From the NCBI RefSeq assembly GCF_010015445.1, contig NC_053126.1:6327249-6391248 (forward strand): a stretch of DNA of 64,000 nt, given 5' to 3'. This document shows positions 21,401-64,000 of this stretch, in pieces. The translations under genes were made by a program, and so were the position numbers. Positions within the stretch are counted from its first letter, which is position 1; each line of letters begins with the position of its first letter. The notes under the pieces are model-generated. The model did no database searches and was not told the DNA's origin. It saw only the letters and a list, made by a program, of their open reading frames with translations. Origin of the DNA: Perca fluviatilis. Its lineage: Eukaryota; Chordata; Actinopteri; Perciformes; Percidae.

Positions 21401-22716
21401 ATTTACAATAATTTTAACACAGCTATGGTAAAATGAGTTTACAAAGCAGAGCATGTCTTATTGAGAGAGCCAGTACAATTCTTGTACTAAAGAAGTCTTA
21501 ACTGGGATGAATGTATATATATATATAGCCCCTACCCCTCTGGAGAGCCCTGAGGGCAGCGTAGCGCTGGTTGCGAACCCTTGTTCTGTTGGTTGATGCA
21601 GCAGATCGTTTCTCTATCACATTGCTGTAGTGAAGAGCCCGTGGATCTGAGCTGACGTGGGCAAACGCGGACAGGTTCTGGGGTTTGAGGTAGGCCTAAA
21701 AATAAAAACAATTCAAATAGGTTAGCACAAAAACTATGTCGCCAGTATGCTAAATATCTTTGCCAAATGGTGACTGTGCTGTGCCCCTTTAGGCTATTTT
21801 GTGATTTGTGATATTGGGATACATTTTTGCAATTTTAAATAAAAACATAAAAATACAGAGACTAATACTATCTTTATTAACAATTCAGAAAATGCATGAA
21901 ATCAGAAGGGCAGTCCAATGTGCAAGGATCAAGCCTAGTCTTAAACTAAGGTTGCTTTTTAACTGTATTACTTTATTGTCCACAACTAGTTTTAATTTTA
22001 TCCTGGGAACTGCCTTTGTCGGATGTAGAAGCTGATAGGCCTGCTTTGTGGTCTAAGAAATTACAGTTAGACCTTTCATACCACTAGTAACAACAGTATC
22101 CAAAGGTGAATATTTTTAAGAGTTTTTAATTTATCATTGTACTCGTATTGTGTGTTAAGATGTACCTATCAGCCTACATAAGAGCCCCTTTCAGCTGCTG
22201 CCCACATAGCCTACACACAAATGTGTGGGTAAATAAACACATACACACACTGAGCTGTGTACACGTACATGGTACCTCTCCAGGAACACCAGAGGCCTGC
22301 TCCTGTACTGATGCAGTAGCTCTTCTCTGCGCTGCTTCAGGGTCAGTTCAGCATCTCCTTTCTGCTGGCTCTTCACTGGGCTTCCACTCCTGGCTATGGA
22401 CTCTACCATGTCATTTACGCAAATGGACTCAGCGTGGCTCACGTACTGTATGATAAGCAGACACCCAATCAGTAAAACTGAAAGATAATGCAGTGTGCAG
22501 ATATTTGCATTAACGTTATACGTAATTATGTATACAAAACAGAGGTAACTGGTTATCTCTCACCGGAGTGTCTTGTCGTGGCTGCTGGGTGTCTGCGGGC
22601 TGGTGGAAGTCACATCGCTGGGACCGTGTCACCGGTTCTTCTGGTAATTCACTCTCGTCTTCACTTTCACACAAACTCGGTTGTGTTTTAACTGGAGGAT
22701 CGATTTCTCCCCACAT
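18449..22716 (-). CDS. ccdc97: CCDC97 (coiled-coil domain containing 97), seven exons
   Basis: Coding exons in transcript order: 22716-22564, 22445-22269, 21695-21536, 20392-20304, 19814-19625, 19448-19325 and 18593-18449. They total 1038 bases (345 residues), close to the mammalian length of about 343. All phases match. Diagnostic stretches are [19 protein letters not shown] followed by [38 protein letters not shown], and the acidic tail after [20 protein letters not shown]. These belong to the CCD97-like (DUF2052) C-terminal domain. The protein is nuclear and has been linked to the SF3b part of the U2 snRNP; that role is family knowledge, not visible here. Introns carry a hAT MITE and a tandemly expanded MITE. 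The start at 22716 is the only in-frame ATG of exon 1. No defects are seen. Confidence 0.95.
18860..19105. repeat. Partial teleost MITE in last ccdc97 intron
   Basis: TTTAAAGCAACACTATGTAA resembles a common TTTAAAG-ended MITE terminus. The other end was not found, so the element appears truncated. Confidence 0.45.
19848..20206. mobile_element. hAT MITE in ccdc97 intron
   Basis: It starts TAGGGATGTCCCGATC and ends GGGAACATCCCTA, with the internal GATCGG repeats typical of hAT MITEs. The flanking A-rich 8-mers are only partly alike. Confidence 0.75.
20658..21338. mobile_element. MITE copy 1 with internal 46-bp tandem expansion
   Basis: The inverted ends are TTTAAAAAAGGTCCCATGGC and CATGTCATGGGACCTTTAAA. 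The body is nearly identical to the element at 61012-61422. Copy 1 has gained seven 46-bp units at 20970-21291. It lies in ccdc97 intron 3. Confidence 0.85.
20970..21304. repeat. 46-bp tandem repeat, seven units plus a partial
   Basis: Units start at 20970, 21016, 21062, 21108, 21154, 21200 and 21246, with a partial unit at 21292. Each unit begins GGTCTATATAAAAGAGACTT and ends TTAGGGGACCACTAA, and the copies are almost identical (one T/G difference near 21179). Each holds a TATATAAA motif. Confidence 0.97.
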
Positions 22717-24100
22717 AATGGACTGTTAACCAGGTTACTAACTGGTTTCCAGTGGCTCCTATAGTAGAAAGCTACGGTCAACGAACTTTAGCGATAAACT
22801 AGCTACCTAACGTAACGATTACGTACGTTGTCAGGTTATTCTTGACCTTAACGTTATAGACCCCGAAAATGGCTGGAAATTTGTCTCTTTAGTGTGAACA
22901 TTCCCGCGTGAAAAATGTAATTTTAACAAGTTAATTACAAACATTCGCTTCTCTTGTTTAGCATTAGCTATGTTTTTCCGCCATGTTGGTCCGTCATAAT
23001 TATTGCCCCCCCCTGTTTCTGTGACTGAAAGAATGGTTCCGCCCCGGTCGCTGACGCGCCTATGCTGTTGATGTTTGATTCTAAAAACATAATGCAACAT
23101 TTAACAAAACGTGTTACTTTCATATGAAGCAGGATGAGAGGCGGTTATATATTAAGGTTATATATTTAAGGTATGGCTACTATTAAAGATATTAGGTCCA
23201 AAGAGTTTATTTTGAGACATGAAGTGCTTTGGTGTTTTGAGTGAGTTTTGAAAGTGAGGTTAACTTTTTGGCCAACCAAGACACATAATGGAGACTGTAG
23301 TGGTTTGAAAAAATGGCTTCAGTAGGCCTACTGATTGATGCTTTATTGTGAAAACAAAGCTATAACAGCACTAGATGACATTGATGACTGAAGACAAGAC
23401 TAGCAATAATTCCATACTTAGAGTGATGTTTTTTGTCTAGTGCACTTGTTCCCAAAGTAAAATAGATAAAATAGAGGAATTGCGGAATGCTCCAGACCAA
23501 CTGTGCAAATTATTTTGTGCTAATTTAAATGGAAATCCCTTTTGAGAACATACATAAAGCATAATATCAACTGACATGATATGGGTCCTGCTTTATTATC
23601 TGAGTTTAAATCCCTGTCTTGAAGAGGGTGCTGCTATCAAAGTGTAGTTTTAAGAAGATCTTCTTATATGTCAGTTTTGTGCTTACTTGTTGCATATTCC
23701 CAAAATAAATTGTGCTTAATTGAAATACCATGCATAATGGGGCCAGGGACTAGCACACAAAGTACATATTGCGCAGAGTGGGAGTAATTGGGGTTTAGGT
23801 TGGGGACCCGCACATCTCATTTTTTTGCCAAGGGGTCCCCTAACGTGTTAATCCGGCCATGTATATATGCATATGAGTGTGGGAGAATTTTTCACCTCTT
23901 CTTTTCTTTGTTGAAAGGAAAAACTGTTAGTCTCTATTTATATTTATGATTTTCAATGTGTCTGTCTTATGTCTTGCTATTGATTTTTTATATTTTTTTA
24001 TATTGTGAACCTTTCTTTAAATTTCATGGCCTCCTTATCAGTGCTGATTAATATTTAGCAACCAAACAATGCTAAAAGTAACAAAAATGTCGTAAAGGCG
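22717..24100. other. Divergent spacer upstream of ccdc97
   Basis: The first 350 bp are the likely ccdc97 promoter and 5' UTR, with CpG-containing sequence near 23040 and no TATA box. The remainder is AT-rich without exons. Confidence 0.4.
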
Positions 24101-24119
24101 CATCCCATTTTTATCAGGA

Positions 24120-24420
24120 CAGGTGTGCTGAGCGAGTGAACTTTTCACTGTGGAACCTGGAAGCGCGCGGCAGCAGAGAGATGCCACTCCATGGTGTCAC
24201 TCTTTTAGAAATAAAAAATCAGTTTGGCCATTTCATTCTCATCATGAGATAAACTGTTACGGACAGACAACTGACTGGTTGACTGGTTGGTCGGTCGGTC
24301 CCGCGCGAACGGGACTTTGTCACGGCGCGAGGAAGTGTTCATGAATCTGCGTATGTCAATGGCGTAGGTAGGTAGAGACACAATACCGGAGGTTAAGCGG
24401 CGTTCCTTTCAAAACAATTG
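24120..24420 (+). promoter_or_regulatory. GC-rich block, candidate distal mrtfa promoter or noncoding exon
   Basis: This is the most CpG-rich patch between ccdc97 and the first mrtfa coding exon, with GAAGCGCGCGGCAG and CCCGCGCGAACGGG. A donor-like GTAGGTAG follows ATGGC at 24366. The exon at 26639-26814 has an acceptor, so an upstream noncoding exon must exist; this is the best candidate. Confidence 0.3.
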
Positions 24421-25239
24421 TATGGATTATTTCCAATAAGAGTTGTATTTTGAAAGTGTTAACAGGAACTTATAGTTCTCTTATCGTTTACTTCACCATG
24501 TGTATCGCACAAACTTGTCAACTTCCCCGGACTAGCCAAAAACTCTGCTAGTTCTTTGGTTGTATCCGTGTAATAGCCAATAACATGGACGTCATACATG
24601 AACAAAGGTAGTACTCAGGTACGTATTTACAACAGAGCTGACTGCAATGCATGCTGCGTAATGCCCTTAGCACATGTAAATGCTCTTCTTGTGTGCGGAG
24701 CTGCTTTCAAGTAGACTGTCAAACCAATATTGACAGCTGCTGCTGGACCTCGTTTAGTTTTTTAATTTAATTTATTTATTTTAATTTTATTTTGGGCTCG
24801 AAGACTTAATTGTCATTGATAGTTTAGGCTCAATGGCCTCACTATCCTTTGTAAAGATGGTTGTTAGGTTTCAGTCACACTGGATCAGTCGGTCCCGGCT
24901 ATTTGCCGCAGGGTTGTACGGTGGTGGGAGGGTCACTATCGCCCATTTGTGTAATGTCCTGTTGTGTTTGTATCACACAAGTAACTTTATATATTCTTTT
25001 CTATACAGCATATTATTGCGATATTTTCCGTTGCAATACTGTATCAATACACACACGCCAAGTATGGATCTATTATTATACAGTATGTGTGTTGGTCAGT
25101 CTGTCTGCTTGACAATCCCGTTTTGCGACAACAAAATTGAAGGGAGATGAACAAACAGAGAAATTTATCTTTTTAGATAAAACAGACGTTGACAAAGTTA
25201 GACATAGTTTGAAATTGGGAACAATTTGAAGTTGGAAAA

Positions 25240-25364
25240 AAAAGTTAAGAAATTGCAATATATCGCAGAATATTGCAATATGTTTAAAATTGCAAAAATA
25301 TCGTATTGTGACATAAGTATCATGATATCGTATCGTGAGGCCTCTGGTGATTCCCACCCCTAGA
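25240..25364. mobile_element. hAT MITE right-end fragment
   Basis: Repeated ATATCG/ATATTGC motifs end in GTGATTCCCACCCCTA, a hAT-type terminus. The left end was not found. Confidence 0.5.
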
Positions 25365-25670
25365 CTATACCATAGACTATAGTATATATAATAATACTAT
25401 TTTCTCTCCAGCTCTACCTAGGTCTAACTCCACCTCTGGTTTGGCATAGAAATATTGGATATCTTGGAAAGGAGTTAGGTCTGATATTTAATCAGGTTAT
25501 TATATTTAATACAGTCTAAACTTTGTTCAGTAAAAAGGATCTGTACTCAATGTTGTCCGATACACACTGTTTTATTTTATAGAGTATTAAAAGAGCTCAC
25601 CTGAAAATATGGGCTGCAAACGATAGTAGTTAAAATGTAATTTGAGGCCTCTCAGACTTTTTCTTTTGTT

Positions 25671-25674
<4 letters not shown>

Positions 25675-25708
<34 letters not shown>

Positions 25709-25729
25709 TGTGTGTATATGTGTGTGTGT
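25675..25729. repeat. (GT)n microsatellite, interrupted
   Basis: GT dinucleotides with TATG interruptions. Confidence 0.9.
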
Positions 25730-25866
25730 AATTGGCCTCAGGGGTTGCCTTTCTTCTCTAATTAGCCAGAGGCTGATTTAGTAATGTGTTTTCACTGAGA
25801 ACGTTGGTTTTTACACAGCAGCTCATTGGCTCCACTGTTACAGCAACTCTCCCAGTTCATGGTGAG

Positions 25867-26292
25867 TAGGGCTGCATCTTTCAAAGCTTACCTGTACCGC
25901 TGCCAATACCGTGACTTTGATACCAGTTCTTAAACAATACTCTTTTTGATACCAGTTTTAATAAATCCATTTTGACAAAAAGAAATTACATTGAACATTA
26001 CGACACAAATCTTTTAAATTAATTTTTCAGCTCCTACTACGTGATCCCCGTCTCGTAACGTAGAGTTTTTCCTGCGTGCCTCTACGACGTGTAACGAAGA
26101 GACAGCCAATCACCAGCATTATTAGATCTTGATAGAAGCATGCTGCATGCTTATTGGCTCACTGACTCTGATGAGATTTACTACTTGGGTATTGAAATTG
26201 GGTATTGAATGACAAGGCAATTTTCGATACTCAATACTTTAGAAGTAATTCGTTCGGTACCTAAAAAGTATTGAATTCAGTACCCAGCTCTA
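25867..26292. mobile_element. hAT MITE with perfect 8-bp target duplication
   Basis: TAGGGCTGCATC at the left and GTACCCAGCTCTA at the right are flanked by ATGGTGAG on both sides (25859-25866 and 26293-26300). It lies just upstream of the mrtfa distal coding exon. Confidence 0.9.
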
Positions 26293-26675
26293 ATGGTGAG
26301 TTGCCACAACAACAGAGTGGGTGCCCCATTATCAACCCTGGGTATCGGTTACCTCTGTTATGTCTTCACTGTTAAATACAGGCTCATTTAACTGGAAATG
26401 AGTCATTTACACAGAGAGAGAGAGAGAGAGAGAGTTGGAGGGAAAGACTGAAGGTGTTGTTTATGATGGGTAGAACAGGGAGTATGGAAGGAAGGAAAAA
26501 AGTGGATACAGAGAGAGAGCATATCATTTAAAGAGCTAGCACTAGCACAGTATTTGTGGGTGTTGGTGGTTCATGTGGCTCTAAAACTTAGTTTTTCACC
26601 ATTCCAAGTGTGCATTCATGTGCTTCTTCACTTCCTAGGTCTGTCTACCAGCATCACTCTGAATACCTAGTAACC

Positions 26676-60466
<33,791 letters not shown>

Positions 60467-60825
60467 TCTATAACAGTCAGGAAAACAAACATGGGGGCTC
60501 GGCACACGCATGCACAAAAACGATGTTTTGCGGACGGGAACATGCGTCTAATGTTACATGTAATTGATTGCTGAGGCTTCAGTATCCGATTAGAGCACTC
60601 CTTCTGTATCTTCTCACACACTGGTGTATTGAATCTTGAAGCACTTTGACCTTCATTTATTTTATTTACGCGCTGGTGTATTGATTTTTGTACATACACG
60701 TATTAGGCAGGTCCTACATCTGTTTGTGCTGCTTTAGAAGCAGTTTTGCTAACACATGAAAGGCACTGCTGTGGATTTGGACCCGATAATTGATGAGACA
60801 TTTTTAACTAAGCCATAAACCCACA

Positions 60826-60831
60826 AATAAA
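60826..60831 (+). terminator. mrtfa: Candidate polyadenylation signal of mrtfa
   Basis: AATAAA lies 360 bp beyond the stop codon. Further AATAAA sites near 61.95 kb could serve a longer 3' UTR. Confidence 0.45.
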
Positions 60832-61011
60832 TGAATCTCATCTTTTCTTGACACCGTGTTGCAGTGAAAGATTAGATCTGTTTATTTGACCTTTTTTCTA
60901 ATTAGGAGTGCAAAGTGCCTTAGTTGCCTTTTGTAGTAAAGATAATCAATAGTTTACCACCACTTCAGCTAATCAATAACCAAAGTTTAGGTGAAAGATA
61001 AATAAGTTTGG

Positions 61012-61422
61012 TTAAAGGTCCCATGGCATGAAAACTTCACTTTATGAGGTTTTTTATGAGTTCCCCCAGCCTGCCTATGGTCCCCCAGTGGCTAGAAATG
61101 GTGATAGGTGTAAACCGAGCCCTGGGTATCCTGCTCTGCCTTTGAGAAAATGAAAGCTCAGATGGGCCGATCTGGAATCTTCTCCTTATGAGGTCATAAG
61201 GAGCAAGGTTACCTCCCCTTTCTCTGCTTTGCCCGCCCAGAGAATTTGGCCCACCCATGAGAGAGAGACATCATGGCTTTCAAACGAGCAAAGTGGCAGT
61301 TGGTCAAGGCCACACCCCCACCCTCCACCTTGCCCCCCTCCTCTCTCTTCAGATACAGTATTAGGGGACCACTAAGGTCTATATAAAAGCATCCAAAGAG
61401 CACCATTTCATTGGACCTTTAA
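61012..61422. mobile_element. MITE copy 2, unexpanded
   Basis: It shares almost all of its sequence with 20658-21338, including AATGGTGATAGGTGTAAACC and ATGAGGTCATAAGGAGCAAG, and has the inverted ends TTAAAGGTCCCATGGCATG and CATTGGACCTTTAA. Only one copy of the ACAGTATTAGGGGACC unit is present. Confidence 0.88.
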
Positions 61423-62690
61423 CATAATGGTTTATTGGATGGAGTAGAGATACATCTCTCCAATTCATGGCCATTATTTTGAAAGATGTAATTCGAGGTG
61501 ACACTCAGAATCTCGTGTGTTTTTATATCAATTCTTGAAACGTTGTGGCAGTTACAGTATCCTCGCTTTAGACATCATGTTGGTTCTTGTGTAGGTTACA
61601 GCACTGGAAGTATTACTACAGTTTGTATTCTATTTAGTATTAAGAAAACTGGCATTACATTAGATACATACATACTGTACATACAGCAGGCCCCAACTAC
61701 TTCTTTCCATTCATTTATATTTTCTCCAGTGATAGTTAATTGGTAGAGAAATACAGCTTGTTTTTAAAATGTCTTGATGGTTTCAATGTGCCATGTCTCT
61801 GAATCCGGTATCTGTTTGTACTGCCAAGGTTTTTACCCACTAATTGAAAATGAAGAGATTTTCAATTCTCAAAATCTTGACGTACAATGTTCAAATAATG
61901 AGAGTTAAAAGGTTTCACACAGCTGCATGAGTTACATTAGAGTGACATTATGAAATAAATTGTCATTTTATTTTAGATTCCTGCAGATAATGATAATGAA
62001 ATAATGGTCCAATTTATTTGGGACTAAGAGTTGACATAAAATTGCTATTTAATATTTATGCATATTCAGAATATTGCGTGTTTGTTGATAGCATTGCACT
62101 TTGACTACGTCAGATGTGAAGCCGAGTGTCTTAATGTTTTATTTTACATAATGGGACTTAAATGTCTTGGGTTGGACATTTTCTGAATGTAAACATGGGA
62201 GTAATGTTTGTGCATGATTGATGTAAGCGCTACATCTAGGCTCACAATGCGTCATGTCTACATACAGTATGGTACCAACATGGGTTTGTGGTAACTTTAG
62301 ACTCTTTAGTCTTGAAAACTGCCATACTGTAGTTTCACTCCCTTTACTTTTGAACTTGTAAATGCACGTACAAACATAACATGAAGGGAAAATGAAACTC
62401 CTGCACAAATGCCTTCTTCATAAGGATATTGTTGCTCTTAATGGTGATTTTTGGTGGTCCTGTACTGTATCAGTACTTTTTGCCAATGTGGATTTACTTA
62501 TGTCCTTTTCCTCTTTGAGATTGTTACTGTGCTGTAATTACCAGTTTACACTGAAAATGTATTATACGATCCATTTTTTTGTAGTTTTTATCTGTGGAAC
62601 ACATGTTTGTGTGTACTCTGACTATTTCTGACACAATGTCTGTATTGTGAATCCAAAACCTCTCTTGAGAAAAACTCGAAGACTTACTAC
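61423..62690. other. Spacer downstream of mrtfa
   Basis: AT-rich, possibly extended 3' UTR. No exon, repeat end or RNA gene was seen. Confidence 0.4.
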
Positions 62691-62699
62691 AAACAAACA

Positions 62700-63990
62700 C
62701 AAGTTTATTTCACAAAATCTTTTGAATTTATCATTTTACACTTTCATGCATTTTTCACATAGACTACAGATAAAGATGGACGGCGTGTCTCCACCTCCTT
62801 CCATTGATATGAAGCCAAAATATCCCGGATACAGGCGCTGCCATCTTGCAATTTTGGAGCCTGAGTCGGCACAGTAGTGATTGAACAGAGCCGCGGTATC
62901 AAAGTCCCGCCCATACTCCAGCTCAACCAATCGTGAGTAATTCACAGCTGTCAATCATGACGTTATACCCCGTTTTAATAGCATCAAATAACTTATTAAA
63001 ATCAACTTTATCAGAAGACGGATGACTTGAATAAACAGCGCAATCACAACTACCTTATATCAAACAGTCTTTGACGTGTAGTTTAATTTTTTTTATGTCC
63101 CATCTGCGAACATGGAGGGGGCGGGGTTTATGATCTATACTGGCGCCAGGCACCAGAGGGGCAATCAAGATGTTTTGTCGTCACTTTTGGGGAGCCGTCA
63201 ACAGAGATGGACCCGGAGTAGTTTCCTGTATGTGTCAGGTAGGCTCCGCCACGGCCACGCCTTTTTAGGAGACCAGCGGCAGGTCCGAGTGTATTGATTC
63301 CAATGGGAAAAGTGAACGTGAACACAGATTATGAGCGATTCTTTAACCCCATAGTCACCAAAGTAGATATTGGACCCATTTCTCACAAGCCACATAATCT
63401 CCAGAACATTCTGACACTGAAATGGCATTTTTCAGACGGACACATAAGGAGAAAATTAACTTTGTTTGAGACCTGTTTCTGTCTCAGGACCAAACTCTCG
63501 CAAGATCTGGCAACACAGAGAAGCTAACGTCAGCTAGCGTCTGTGAACGCCCTAACAAAACTAATCTCCGTGATGCTAAATGTCTTTTAGCGCTGTAAAT
63601 ATATAAAGTTAGCTAAATAACTTATGATTCAAATATAACTTTTCAGCCATCCACACGACGTTCACTACACGTCCATCGAGGCCACGCCCCTTTAGGAGAC
63701 AGGAAGTGTGTACCGTTGGCACTGCTTGAAATGCACCATCTTTAGTATAAGGATCTTTGCTGTCAAGCCGTCCATCTTTATATACAATCTAATATGTTAC
63801 CACAGACATACTACACCATACTTCAGCTTCTATTGTGTTTCCCTCCTTGATTTTCTAACTTTTGCTCTTACAGTCTAGCTGCTTAAAGAATAGGTACACA
63901 CACTTTCAAGTCTATTTTAGGTCACTCCCAAATGCACTTTCAATGGAAGTGATGTGAAAATGTGAACCTATCCTTTAAAGGAGCGAACGG
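62700..63990. repeat. Unclassified repeat-like region at the window end
   Basis: GCCACGCC blocks recur (63252, 63682, each near CCTTTTTAGGAGAC-type sequence), suggesting a duplicated or dispersed repeat. TCCTTTAAAGGA near 63972 resembles a MITE terminus. No gene was found. Confidence 0.35.
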
Positions 63991-64000
63991 AGGGACTTTA

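Noticed and set aside
62736..62954. Small minus-strand genes at the window end
   Set aside because: Two overlapping frames in repeat-like DNA without splice sites or recognisable domain.

Overview
The window is vertebrate nuclear DNA, almost certainly from a ray-finned fish of the percomorph type. Exons are short with GT-AG introns. Introns and spacers are full of microsatellites, short nonautonomous DNA transposons (hAT, Tc1/mariner and foldback MITEs), tRNA-derived SINEs and 5'-truncated LINE tails. There is no operon structure, CRISPR array or rRNA. Exon models were built by hand from splice consensus, reading phase and protein similarity recalled from known families; every model closes in frame.

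Layout. (1) 1210-4497 (+): a two-exon GIMAP/AIG1-type immune GTPase with two C-terminal membrane segments. (2) 7758-13912 (+): an eleven-exon gene for a nuclear SAND-domain protein of about 464 residues, with acidic flanks and a short C-terminal coiled coil. (3) 18449-22716 (-): the complete seven-exon ccdc97 gene (345 residues). (4) 26676-60466 (+): mrtfa (MKL1/MRTF-A), an actin-sensing coactivator of serum response factor, with three RPEL motifs, a basic/Q region, a SAP domain, a leucine zipper, a long glutamine-rich insert and a C-terminal activation domain. It has two first coding exons, at 26.7 and 34.7 kb, that cannot be joined to each other in frame. 61-64 kb is intergenic repeat-rich DNA.

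How the genes relate. The first two look like an immune pair: an interferon-stimulated response element lies about 150 bp before the GIMAP start codon, and a tandem GAAA-type IRF array lies 1.7 kb before the SAND start codon. ccdc97 and mrtfa are divergently transcribed from the 22.7-26.6 kb spacer and are housekeeping or cytoskeletal in character. I saw no wholly new gene system. The most notable points are the two IRF-type elements, the hand-assembled SAND gene, the mutually exclusive mrtfa starts, the glutamine-rich insert in mrtfa, a 46-bp tandem array carrying TATA-like motifs inside a MITE, and a dense set of hAT insertions with intact 8-bp target duplications, two of which keep zinc-finger (BED-type) coding relics.
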